This document shows positions 16,540 through 24,348 of a stretch of DNA of 64,000 bases, piece after piece. The stretch is from Nitrosococcus halophilus Nc 4 (GTDB lineage: Bacteria > Pseudomonadota > Gammaproteobacteria > Nitrosococcales > Nitrosococcaceae): contig NC_013960.1 in assembly GCF_000024725.1 (NCBI RefSeq), positions 3,768,001 through 3,832,000 of the forward strand. Reading direction: 5' to 3'. A program made the position numbers and the translations under genes. Within the stretch, counting starts at the first letter, position 1, and each line of letters begins with the position of its first letter. A model generated the notes under the pieces. The model searched no databases and had not been told where the DNA came from. It saw only the letters and a list, made by a program, of their open reading frames with translations.

Positions 16540-18288
16540 TTACTTACCGCGCCGCTGGTTGCGGTAAAAATTCGGCGGACGGCCGGCCTTGCGCATGGCA
16601 AAACGATGGCCGGTCAGGATCACCTCGTCCGGGACCGTGTCCACCCCCAAGGCGGCGATGGCCTCGATACGCTGGACATCCTTTGCCGCCACGAACCAGG
16701 TCTGCAAGGTATGGGGCCAATCCAACTTGCGGCAACACAAACCGGCTTCGGAACAAGCGGCCACGATCGTCGACCAACTAAAATGATTGAGCCCCGGATA
16801 AACCCACTCGTCACCCACTATCAAATCCTCCTCCCGCTCCACGAAGGTGGCGACCAGCAGACCGTCCTGCTTGAGGACGCGGCCCGCTGAACGAAGGCAC
16901 TGGCGCAATAGAGGGGGGCCGGTATGACTGAAAATGGACTGGGCCAGGATGAAATCGAAATCGGTATGGAAAACCCCCAGATCGAAATCGTCGTTGTAGG
17001 CGAATTGCGGTCGCTTGAGCGCCACCAGATCCCGGCCGATCTCCTGGTTGATGCCCTCCTCCACCAACCAGCGGTTCGGCTCAATGCCAAAATAGCGCGA
17101 GGGTTGGAGATAGGGAATGAACAACCGCCCGCCACGGAGGGAGCCGCAACCCACATCCAGCAAATAATGGGATTCCCGCAACCCCAGCAGGCCCAGGAGG
17201 CTGAACTGCAAGGCTGAAATCAGATCATAGTGCTCCACCCGGCCCACATAGGCGCGATAGTTTTCGTCGCCCGGCTTCAACTCCGGGGACGGGGGCGCCG
17301 ATACCGGCTGGGAGGCTTGCCCACCGGCTTTGGAACGGGCCGCCTCGTATTCCCAATCATTCAATAGGGTCGCGCTGGCCCGACGAATCCAGGGCATGGC
17401 TTCCCGCCGGGGATAGCCCACCAACAAGGGCAGCCGAGAAGATTGGCGAAAATCCTCGCCCCGTATCCGCCGATACTGCTCCCGGTAGCGGGCCATTTCA
17501 TCGGGAATTTGCGCCGCCGGCCGATTGGCCATGGTGCCGCCATGAATCTGGTGGAAGGTCGCCTCGCCCAGCAAGGTGATGAGGGTCGAGCCCTTCAGAT
17601 CACTGGCGCGGCGATAAAAATCCAGATTGACCAGCCCCCCGCCCGGCAGATCGAAGCGCTCGTCGTAGCCCTCCAATTCATCGAACATCGCCCGTGGCAG
17701 GAACAACAGATTGCTTTCCGCAAGCCTCCCCAACCAGGCGCCCCGGCTGGAACCTCCCAAAGCGCTGATATCAAACAGCCGGTAGCCGTTCCGGCGCCAT
17801 CCGCTGCGCTCCAGCAGGGCGTCTTCCTCGGCCTGGCAGTACCCCTGGGCCGGTGAACGGGTCTGGATATCGGGCCCCAGGTGGAAGCCCACCGTCCCCA
17901 CCACCGGACGATCGAAGCGATCCAGACACGCCAACGCCATCTGCACCACTCCCGGCGTACTCATGCGCGCGCCGTCGATGAGAATGCCCACCGTCGGCGA
18001 CAGAGAGGCGGCCACGCCCCGATTAATGGCCGCTGCCGGGGACGGCGGCCCATCGTCAATGCGGATATGGCGGAAATTCCCCCCCAAACTTTCACTTACC
18101 GCCCTATCCAGGGGAGGGTTTGAGCCGTTATCCACGGCGATCACCTCGTAATCCCCTTCACTGACCCCTCGCTGATAACCTGCCGATAGGGAATAGAGGG
18201 TACGCGGCGCCTCACGCGCCATATTATAGAAAACCCCGATAATGGACAGGCGCGGCCGCACTGTTTTCCCGGTCGGCGAGGCGCTCAT
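16540..18288 (-). CDS. GT2-like / SAM-methyltransferase fusion
   Basis: 582 residues. The first 290 or so repeat the architecture of the next gene (LSIIGVFYNMAREAPRTLYS; VDNGSNPPLD; ILIDGARMSTPG; GYDERFDLPGGGLVNLDFYR; FHQIHGG). After a Pro-rich linker comes a class I methyltransferase: LLDVGCGSLRGGRLFIPYLQ is the SAM loop, YFGIEPN the acidic strand, and FDFILAQSIFSHTG motif IV. That half is paralogous to the separate methyltransferase at 18982-19707. ATG 18288 overlaps the stop of the sulfotransferase gene by four bases (ATGA). The protein may add and methylate a sugar; the substrate is unknown. Confidence 0.85.
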   Translation of the reverse strand: MSASPTGKTVRPRLSIIGVFYNMAREAPRTLYSLSAGYQRGVSEGDYEVIAVDNGSNPPLDRAVSESLGGNFRHIRIDDGPPSPAAAINRGVAASLSPTVGILIDGARMSTPGVVQMALACLDRFDRPVVGTVGFHLGPDIQTRSPAQGYCQAEEDALLERSGWRRNGYRLFDISALGGSSRGAWLGRLAESNLLFLPRAMFDELEGYDERFDLPGGGLVNLDFYRRASDLKGSTLITLLGEATFHQIHGGTMANRPAAQIPDEMARYREQYRRIRGEDFRQSSRLPLLVGYPRREAMPWIRRASATLLNDWEYEAARSKAGGQASQPVSAPPSPELKPGDENYRAYVGRVEHYDLISALQFSLLGLLGLRESHYLLDVGCGSLRGGRLFIPYLQPSRYFGIEPNRWLVEEGINQEIGRDLVALKRPQFAYNDDFDLGVFHTDFDFILAQSIFSHTGPPLLRQCLRSAGRVLKQDGLLVATFVEREEDLIVGDEWVYPGLNHFSWSTIVAACSEAGLCCRKLDWPHTLQTWFVAAKDVQRIEAIAALGVDTVPDEVILTGHRFAMRKAGRPPNFYRNQRRGK

Positions 18289-18977
18289 GAAGCTATCTCC
18301 CACAGAGTCTCATACAGGGCCCGCACCTCAGCGGGCAGTTCCCTCTCCATCCGCCCATGATGGCGCCGTAAAGCGGAGGTGAAGAAGGACGATCCCCGAG
18401 GGGGGTCGGCAAGTCCTAGCTTCCCAGCGATCTTGGCCAGCCGCTCGGCGTATTGCGGGGGCTCCCAATCGAAACAAATAATGGGAAAACGAAAGCGTTC
18501 CCAATAGGCGAGCAGTCGCCGATTATAGGCCAGCCACAAAGCGTAAGCCTTCTCCGGGGCAAACTTGTTGCGCTGGAGCAAGGACTCGGCCACTGCGGTC
18601 GGATGGCGGAAGGTGCCCACGCAACTGGGCATCGGCAGGGCTTCCAACCACCCCTCCAGGGTCAACAAGGTGCGCGGTTCCTTGAAGCCCCAAATATCGT
18701 GGGTAGGATAGGCGGCGATAATCCCATCGCGGCGCCGCCTTTGAGATTCATCCCAGCGCACTGCCGCCGGAGGCCTATCCCAGGCGCCGCCATTGGCCCG
18801 GAGCACTTCGTCGTTAAGATCCATAATGGCCCGGTTTTCCCGGTTGCCGCGGGCGTTGTGGGGCGCCTTGGTATTCACCGGCCCCAGATACAGCCCCGCT
18901 TCTTCCAGGCAGCCGGCCAGGCAACTGGTGCCGCTGCGATGCATTCCCAACACCACGACTGCCTTCGATGGACTCAT
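18285..18977 (-). CDS. Sulfotransferase family protein
   Basis: 230 residues beginning MSPSKAVVVLGMHRSGTSCLAG, where GMHRSGTS is the 5'-phosphosulfate loop. Later motifs are GFKEPRTLLTLEGW and CVGTFRHPTAVAESLLQRN, the usual 3'-phosphate-binding strand and helix, and ALWLAYNRRLLAYWERF. The domain resembles the first 280 residues of the 1307-residue fusion. It would transfer sulfate from PAPS to a hydroxyl of a glycan or lipid in the cytoplasm. It is coupled (ATGA) to the GT2-like/methyltransferase fusion and begins 4 bp after the methyltransferase stop. Confidence 0.85.
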   Translation of the reverse strand: MSPSKAVVVLGMHRSGTSCLAGCLEEAGLYLGPVNTKAPHNARGNRENRAIMDLNDEVLRANGGAWDRPPAAVRWDESQRRRRDGIIAAYPTHDIWGFKEPRTLLTLEGWLEALPMPSCVGTFRHPTAVAESLLQRNKFAPEKAYALWLAYNRRLLAYWERFRFPIICFDWEPPQYAERLAKIAGKLGLADPPRGSSFFTSALRRHHGRMERELPAEVRALYETLWEIAS

Positions 18978-18981
18978 GGCG

Positions 18982-19707
18982 CTACGCCGTGCGGGTAAAC
19001 ATCAACATGGACTGGCCGCGGGGATGTCCCCAGTCGCCGATGAACTCGAAACGCCATGGCAACCCGTCGATACAGTAGCTGAAATCTGCGAGCCGGTAAT
19101 GGTACGGATCGTCGGCGGGGTAAGTCGTAAATTTGCCCTGGGGATGGGTAAAGGCATCCGCCCAGTCGCTGCCTTCTGGGCAGATGAAGGCAGTCGCGTA
19201 GAAGGTACCGCCAGGCTTCATAGCCTCGGCCAGCCGCGTCAGACACAGCCGGATATGATTCATCGGCAAATGGGTGAACAAGGACTGGGCCAACGCCATA
19301 TCGAAATGCACCCCAAAGTGGGCAGCACGGAAGCCGTCGTCGCAGAACAGATTTTCCTTCGGCAGCTTATTGTCCAACCCCTGGGGCACTAATTCTTTCT
19401 GGTAGCCCGCATCCATCAATTCCTGGGAAATGTCGATACCATAATAGTGGCCCGGCTGGAGATATTCGATCAGGTGTACGCCGCCTCGAAAACAACCACA
19501 GCCCATATCCAAAAGGCGCATTTCCGGCTTCAGGCCCTGCTGCAAGAGAAAGTCCCGTTGCAGGCGGCCGATCTCCTCCCACAGCCCACCGACCAGGCCG
19601 CGATGCCGGCCCGCCTTCACCTGAGCGAGGGTCCTGCCCAGATCGTAATATTTATTCACCCCAGATAGCGGTTGTTCACCGGGTCTGGACGAACCACCAC
19701 TGGCCAT
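18982..19707 (-). CDS. Class I SAM-dependent methyltransferase
   Basis: 241 residues from ATG 19707, which has GGGAG upstream and overlaps the end of the lipoprotein gene by 32 bp; the longer ORF is a shadow of that gene. Motifs: LLDMGCGCFRGGVHLIEYLQ (SAM loop), YYGIDISQELM, FDMALAQSLFTHLP, and MKPGGTFYATAF. It is paralogous to the C-terminal half of the fusion at 16540-18288, differing in the acidic strand (YGIDIS against FGIEPN). The acceptor is unknown; O-methylation of a surface sugar is plausible given its neighbours. Confidence 0.82.
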   Translation of the reverse strand: MASGGSSRPGEQPLSGVNKYYDLGRTLAQVKAGRHRGLVGGLWEEIGRLQRDFLLQQGLKPEMRLLDMGCGCFRGGVHLIEYLQPGHYYGIDISQELMDAGYQKELVPQGLDNKLPKENLFCDDGFRAAHFGVHFDMALAQSLFTHLPMNHIRLCLTRLAEAMKPGGTFYATAFICPEGSDWADAFTHPQGKFTTYPADDPYHYRLADFSYCIDGLPWRFEFIGDWGHPRGQSMLMFTRTA

Positions 19708-20122
19708 CCTGTTTCTCCCACAGCTCGTCCCAGGTGCCGACGGGCTCGGCGGCGTTGAGGCCGGTGACGGTCCCGGCGGTGTCGAAATGCTGCTGCACCA
19801 CCACGGTGGCCCGCGATGGATCCTCAAAGGCAAAGATGACTTGGCGAACCTTGACCTCTTTTCGAGGCGCCAACACCTCATAATGGTTCCGCAGCCGCTT
19901 CACGCTCCAGTTGCCGCGCTGGGTTGGCGCGAAGAATTCTCGGGCCGCCTCGTAATCGCCGGCCAAGATCACCTCCCAGCGCGCCAGCACCCGCTGCCGG
20001 AGCAAGGCTTCCTCCGCCGCCAGATCCTGGGCGCGCGTGGAAGAACCGGCGCATCCCCCCAACCCGGCCCACAGCAGCAACACAATGGCGCCCGCGGTTA
20101 TCCGCACAAAGGTTTTCTGCAC
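19676..20122 (-). CDS. Lipoprotein of unknown function, paralog A
   Basis: 148 residues. MQKTFVRITAGAIVLLLWAG then LGGC gives a lipoprotein signal with lipid-modified Cys at about 24. The mature part has an N-terminal helix (AAEEALLRQRVLARWEVILAGDYEAAREFFAP), a hydrophobic strand region and the ending DGQWWFVQTR. The fold pattern (helix, then strands ending in a W-W-Y/F motif) resembles small NTF2-like or DUF4440-like cone proteins. It is paralogous to the next gene upstream (20183-20635). It sits between the isomerase and the methyltransferase/sulfotransferase genes. Confidence 0.8.
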   Translation of the reverse strand: MQKTFVRITAGAIVLLLWAGLGGCAGSSTRAQDLAAEEALLRQRVLARWEVILAGDYEAAREFFAPTQRGNWSVKRLRNHYEVLAPRKEVKVRQVIFAFEDPSRATVVVQQHFDTAGTVTGLNAAEPVGTWDELWEKQDGQWWFVQTR

Positions 20123-20182
20123 CTTCCTCTCCCTTTTAAAATTTTCCCGTCACGCCCCCGAAGGAGCTCCCCGGCATCCGGA

Positions 20183-20635
20183 TCAGCGGGGCTCCACATA
20201 CCACCATTGCCCGTCCACCTTCATCCAGGTTTCCTCCACCCGGCTCACCCCCTCGATCATGGGGCCAAGCACGCCTGAACTCTCAAACTCCAGCAATAAC
20301 CCGACCTTGGCCAGGGCAGGGTCATCCGGGTCAAAGCGGATATCCCGGATCTCGATGCCCTTGCGGCGAACCTGGGCGGCGTATTGATTCTGGAAATGCT
20401 CAAGGCTATGGGTGCGGCGATAAGCCGGCGTGGCAAACTCATAGACCCGCTCGAAATCCAGGGCCTGAATCGCCTCCCAGCGGGCATGGATCCGAGCGCG
20501 TAAAGCTTCCTCCTCGGTACGGACCCCACCTGGGTGGGCGCAGCCGCTGATCCACAGCACCGCCAGCAGGCATAAGCCGCCGAATATCCGGCTTGCGCCC
20601 CACCCTTGAAAATGATACCCAACTCGCTCCCCCAT
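20183..20635 (-). CDS. Lipoprotein of unknown function, paralog B
   Basis: 150 residues. A hydrophobic segment, GGLCLLAVLWISGC, ends in a lipobox with Cys at about 32. The mature part shares EEEALRARIHARWEAIQALDFERVYEFATPAYRR and the ending DGQWWYVEPR with paralog A, so the pair arose by tandem duplication. It starts 4 bp after the stop of the parvulin gene, implying one transcript. Function unknown; an NTF2-like fold at the outer membrane or periplasmic face is a guess. Confidence 0.8.
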   Translation of the reverse strand: MGERVGYHFQGWGASRIFGGLCLLAVLWISGCAHPGGVRTEEEALRARIHARWEAIQALDFERVYEFATPAYRRTHSLEHFQNQYAAQVRRKGIEIRDIRFDPDDPALAKVGLLLEFESSGVLGPMIEGVSRVEETWMKVDGQWWYVEPR

Positions 20636-20639
20636 GGCC

Positions 20640-21566
20640 TCACTTCCCTTTTGGCTGTAATTCGTTGACCACTTGCTCCAGCACCTCGTAATTGATTTTC
20701 CTCGGATCGGGATAGGACTGACTGCGCTTTTGCTCCATGGCGCTGGCCCGCACTTCGGCGCGCACTTGCCGCATCAGCTTCCCCTTAACTTCCTCGAAGC
20801 TGAGCTGCCGCGACGGCTTCACCTCCAACAGTTTGATCAGATGCACGCCAAAGGGAGTCTCCACCGGCTTGCTGATATCGCCGGGCTTGGTTAAGGCGAA
20901 GGCGGCATCCTCGAAGGGTTTGACCAACCTGCCGTCCCGTTTGATCCAGCCGGGCAGTTCCCCGCCGTCTGGGGCCGTCCCTTTGTCCCGGCTGCGCTCC
21001 CGCGCCGCCGCCCCGAAATCCCCGCCGGCGAGCAACTCCCGGCGAAGCGCCGCAGCCCGCTCCCGCGCCGGTGGCCGCTCATCGCAGGGACAGTCTGCCG
21101 GCTCGGCCAGCAGAATGTGGGCCACCCGGCGCTTTTCGGCGGTGCGCAGCTTATCCTTGTGCAGACTATAACGCTCCCGGGCCAGGGCCTTCAAATCCCT
21201 ATCGGAGGGCACGGCCGCCTCCCCGGCGACCTTCTTCATCAACGCCCTCGCCAGCACCTGGCGGCGCACGGCCCGAAGCTGGGCCGCCACCTTGGGATCC
21301 TCCGCCAAACCCAGGTCCTCGGCCTCGGCGGCAAGCACCCAATTAGAATGGAAATCCAGGGCCAGATCCCGCAGCCGTTCCCGATCCCCAGTCAGGCCTT
21401 GCCACTGCTTGGCTTCAACACCGCTCAAATGGCGGCGATAATCTTCCGCCGTCAAGCGCAATTGCGGCGAAACGCTCACCGCTTCGGGCGTCTCGGCGGC
21501 AACCGCCGAAGCCCCTACCGTCATCAAAAACAAAAGCCCATATCCGACCCACGCTAAAATCTGCAT
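20640..21566 (-). CDS. Exported parvulin-type peptidyl-prolyl isomerase
   Basis: 308 residues: signal peptide 1-24 (cleavage after AVAA), a SurA/PrsA-like helical N-domain (about 30-140) and one rotamase domain (about 145-250) with RRVAHILLAEP, GGDFGAAARERSRD, GGELPGWIKRDGRLVKPFEDAAFAL and ETPFGVHLIKLLEVK. The N-domain and single rotamase unit match the PpiC-domain periplasmic chaperones, not the two-domain SurA. A CPC pair sits in the loop after the first strand. It heads the run of two lipoproteins, methyltransferase, sulfotransferase and GT2 genes, so it may fold an exported partner of that system. Confidence 0.88.
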   Translation of the reverse strand: MQILAWVGYGLLFLMTVGASAVAAETPEAVSVSPQLRLTAEDYRRHLSGVEAKQWQGLTGDRERLRDLALDFHSNWVLAAEAEDLGLAEDPKVAAQLRAVRRQVLARALMKKVAGEAAVPSDRDLKALARERYSLHKDKLRTAEKRRVAHILLAEPADCPCDERPPARERAAALRRELLAGGDFGAAARERSRDKGTAPDGGELPGWIKRDGRLVKPFEDAAFALTKPGDISKPVETPFGVHLIKLLEVKPSRQLSFEEVKGKLMRQVRAEVRASAMEQKRSQSYPDPRKINYEVLEQVVNELQPKGK

Positions 21567-21601
21567 GCCGTTTAACCTGTGTCCCTCATGGTAGTGCGAT
21601 C

Positions 21602-21629
21602 AAAAAAGGCGCCGGGGTGGCCGGCGCCT
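21602..21629 (-). terminator. Rho-independent terminator after the 633-residue exported protein
   Basis: Stem AGGCGCCGG/CCGGCGCCT (21607-21615 with 21621-21629), followed on the minus strand by six T residues. It lies between the stop at 21688 and the isomerase start at 21566, so the exported-protein gene is probably a separate transcript from the isomerase run. Confidence 0.85.
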
Positions 21630-21649
21630 GTTGGTTCATGGCAGAAGCC

Positions 21650-21679
21650 ATGACTCTCCGCCCGCGAGCGGAGAGTCAT
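21650..21679. other. Perfect 12-bp inverted repeat
   Basis: ATGACTCTCCGC (21650-21661) pairs with GCGGAGAGTCAT (21668-21679) around a 6-nt loop. It lies directly before the terminator and may act with it to stop transcription or protect the mRNA 3' end. Confidence 0.75.
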
Positions 21680-21687
21680 CCCGCCGT

Positions 21688-23589
21688 TTAGTTCTGCAAC
21701 ACCAAATTGTCGTTGTCCCGCAGGTAAGCGTGATCGGTGGAACTGGCGAAGTTGCGGGTCACGTCGCCGAAAGTCCGCTGCTTGAGCATGAAGCCGGTCA
21801 CCGGCAGGCCCCGATGGTCAGCGACATTGGAGGGCAGCCCCCCCTGATCACCCTGCCCCGACAATTGCGGGTTGGTGGGGACCAGATCCAGCCGCATCCA
21901 ACCGGCGGTGTTGCCCGGCGCCGGCAAGGTGGCGGTGCTCACGGTGGTGGGCAGGCCGTCGGTGTCCAGGAGGGGATAGATGGAATCCAGCGCGCTCTGG
22001 CCGTTGAAGGTAATCACGTTGGTCTCGTAGCAGAGCTGCTGGGATTCAACCACCGGCGGCGGCGCGGGGGAGACTACCACCTCCTCGGCATCCTCCTCGA
22101 AGGTGCGCTGCTCGGCCCGGTCGAAGACCGCGGTCTGCACCTCGTTACAGGCGGTCGCGCTGGTGCGATCGGTCTCAATGGTCTGCCCAAAGGCGTTGGC
22201 AAACGGAGCGTAGGGGATGTCGTCGCCTACGCCCAGGATCGTCTCCGGGCGGTTATGGGTATTAGCGGTATCCACAACCCCGCTGGGAATGATCGCCGAC
22301 TGCACCCCCGGACCCTGGTTGCCGAACTTGGTCACACCATCGTTAGCACTCCCTTGGGTGAGCGTTTCCGAACCGTCCACGTAGAAGCCCTTGGTGGGCA
22401 GGGTCACAATCCAGTCCGTGGTCACCCCCAGGGCCGGATTGTTGGACCACTCGTTGACGATCCCGGAACGCTGGATGGTCAAACTCAGGGCATCCACCCC
22501 ACGCAAGTTCTCAGGCGGATGCGCATTAGTGGTGTTCAGCGGCATGGCCATGATGGGCAGATTCAGGCCATCGTCCCACCAGTTGGCGGTCTGGGGAAAG
22601 GCGTCATTCAGGCTCGGCTCCAGGAAGTCGAAGGCGACCTGGGCGGTGATGAGATTCCGGCAACTGGCACCGGCATCGCTAGCGTCTGGCACCCAGTTGT
22701 CAATTTGTGAACGCTCGTCGCCCCGGGTGATGGTACAACCCACGTTGTCGGCAGGATCGATGATCGCATCGACAGCGGATGCGCCCGGATTATAGAAATT
22801 GGCCCAGGTGGTGGCGGTGTTGCCGGCCTCGACCCCCCGGGAGGGATTGAGCAGGGTGAAGTTGAACTTGAGGGCATTAATGGGTTCGCCGAACTGCCGC
22901 GCCGTGGCAAGGATATTGGCGCGACTAAAGGCGGTCTCAAGGGTAGCGCAGTCATGGCTTTCGATGACGTCCTCGATGGGATCCAGGGGCAACGGGAATG
23001 TACTGGGATCCTGAGCCGTCCCCATATCGGCATGGCCCATGACGATGAACTCCACATAACCTTCCCGCATCCGCTCGGCGGCTTCCGGCGTCAACCCGGT
23101 GGGATTGGCCAGGGTCGGGGTGGAGCCCGTGGGGCCCCCGTCGTCGTTGCGGGTTCCCGCCGGACCGAAAGCCAGGGGGCTCAGGGGAATTTCCGCCCCG
23201 CCGCCAACGGCGCTAGGAATGGTACAGGTCTTGAGGCCGTCGGCATTTTCTTGATCCGTGGCCACGAACACCGGACCACTGCCGTCGGAGGCTTCCTTGA
23301 GCACCCCGGTGAATACGTCGAAACTGGACAAGGCCACGTTGAAGTCCAACACGTCGCGGCTGTTGCGCCCTTCGTGAATACGGACCTTGACGATGATGGG
23401 CACGTTCTGGGTGTTGATCAGGTTGACGGTGGTCAGCCAGCCGTCCCGGACCGTGTAATAGGGCGCGATGGCCACTTCCCCGATCCCGTCGGTGGCGATG
23501 TTCACTGCTCCGGCCTGTGGCGCCAGCAGGGCACCGCCGACCGCTGCCGTAACAGCCAGGGCCGAGCGTTTGAGATTAAATAATTTCAT
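21688..23589 (-). CDS. Large exported protein of unknown function
   Basis: 633 residues with a clear signal peptide (MKLFNLKRSALAVTAAVGGA, cleavage near QAGA, residue 28). The mature chain opens with IGEVAIAPYYTVRDGWLTTVNLINTQ, is rich in Asp, Asn, Thr, Gly and Pro, and has few Lys. It ends GFMLKQRTFGDVTRNFASSTDHAYLR without a membrane anchor or sorting tag. Four or more Cys occur singly across the chain. I recognise no enzymatic motif. Its acidic, repeat-poor, beta-rich look suits a surface or S-layer-like protein. It has its own terminator and a long upstream region. A high codon bias (GCC, ACC, GGC) is consistent with good expression. Confidence 0.8.
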   Translation of the reverse strand: MKLFNLKRSALAVTAAVGGALLAPQAGAVNIATDGIGEVAIAPYYTVRDGWLTTVNLINTQNVPIIVKVRIHEGRNSRDVLDFNVALSSFDVFTGVLKEASDGSGPVFVATDQENADGLKTCTIPSAVGGGAEIPLSPLAFGPAGTRNDDGGPTGSTPTLANPTGLTPEAAERMREGYVEFIVMGHADMGTAQDPSTFPLPLDPIEDVIESHDCATLETAFSRANILATARQFGEPINALKFNFTLLNPSRGVEAGNTATTWANFYNPGASAVDAIIDPADNVGCTITRGDERSQIDNWVPDASDAGASCRNLITAQVAFDFLEPSLNDAFPQTANWWDDGLNLPIMAMPLNTTNAHPPENLRGVDALSLTIQRSGIVNEWSNNPALGVTTDWIVTLPTKGFYVDGSETLTQGSANDGVTKFGNQGPGVQSAIIPSGVVDTANTHNRPETILGVGDDIPYAPFANAFGQTIETDRTSATACNEVQTAVFDRAEQRTFEEDAEEVVVSPAPPPVVESQQLCYETNVITFNGQSALDSIYPLLDTDGLPTTVSTATLPAPGNTAGWMRLDLVPTNPQLSGQGDQGGLPSNVADHRGLPVTGFMLKQRTFGDVTRNFASSTDHAYLRDNDNLVLQN

Positions 23590-24348
23590 GCTGAATCCCC
23601 CTTGCGAAAGAGTTTATTGTCTTTTCCATATTACAATTACAAATGATAACGATTAAGCGAATATCACGTCAGAAAAATTTCGGCGGCAACCAGCCGTATT
23701 GGGTGATTGCGCACAGCCGCCCACCCCGGTATTTCCTGCGAAGCGGACAATGAACATCACGGTAATCAACCCTTACTGATCCCTCTTATGAGCGATAACA
23801 TTGCGGTGCTTTGATTTAGAACGTAACGTAGCAGTGACATGGTAGCGTGTCAACGACATTTTTCACTTAAAAACAATGAGCAGCAAAGAAAATAACATTT
23901 TTTACTCTAAAAGCTAATGCCCACCTAAAGGGGTAAGGTGTAAAAATTATAGACAAGCAATCCCACGAATGCGAAATTCAATATCGTTTTTATCCACACC
24001 GCTGTAAAAATCAAACACTAAAACGGCAATGATGGGGTAAAACTTTAACCTTTTGGATGCCTCTAGAGAGAACAAGCTGGGTCCGTAACGGCTAGGTGCT
24101 TGTCGCCACGAATAAAAATAGGCGCGGCGAGTCCTGCCGGAAAACATTCGAGGCGGGAGGGGATGATGGCCCCTGGAATATCCCCCCCCCAGGGCGGCGG
24201 ATGCCGCCGCAGGGTCTTTTGGTCATCAAATCCGCCAGGGGTTCCGGCTAGAGTCTCCTCGCCAAGACTGGCATAATTGCTTCTATCGTTCTTGCTCCGG
24301 CAAGAGAATGTCTATTTTTTAACCGTAACTTTAGAATATTCATTGGCC
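23590..24348. other. 759-bp intergenic region, no gene recognised
   Basis: This separates two divergently transcribed genes and presumably holds both promoters. The part next to the exported-protein gene is AT-rich; near 23643 it has AATGATAACGATTA, a partial match to a Fur half-site pattern. Around 24180-24245 it is GC-rich with short palindromes. A motif CCACCTAAAGGGG (23921-23933) recurs at 30872-30884. I see no riboswitch before gcvPB. Confidence 0.5.

Noticed and set aside
21631-22710. 359-codon open frame on the plus strand
   Set aside because: It is antisense to the 633-residue exported protein, which has a signal peptide, start and terminator. The plus frame has low-complexity Gly/His/Arg composition typical of a GC-rich shadow.
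23640-23660. Fur box upstream of the 633-residue protein
   Set aside because: Only one half resembles the consensus; I do not claim it as a site.
23947-24147. 66-codon minus-strand open frame
   Set aside because: No ribosome site, no family likeness and AT-rich random composition.
24260-24290. Sigma-54 promoter (TGGCAT...GCTT)
   Set aside because: The GG to GC spacing is 7 nt; the sigma-54 consensus needs 10.
24150-24348. Glycine riboswitch before gcvPB
   Set aside because: The conserved glycine-aptamer cores were not found. GC-rich palindromes alone are not enough.
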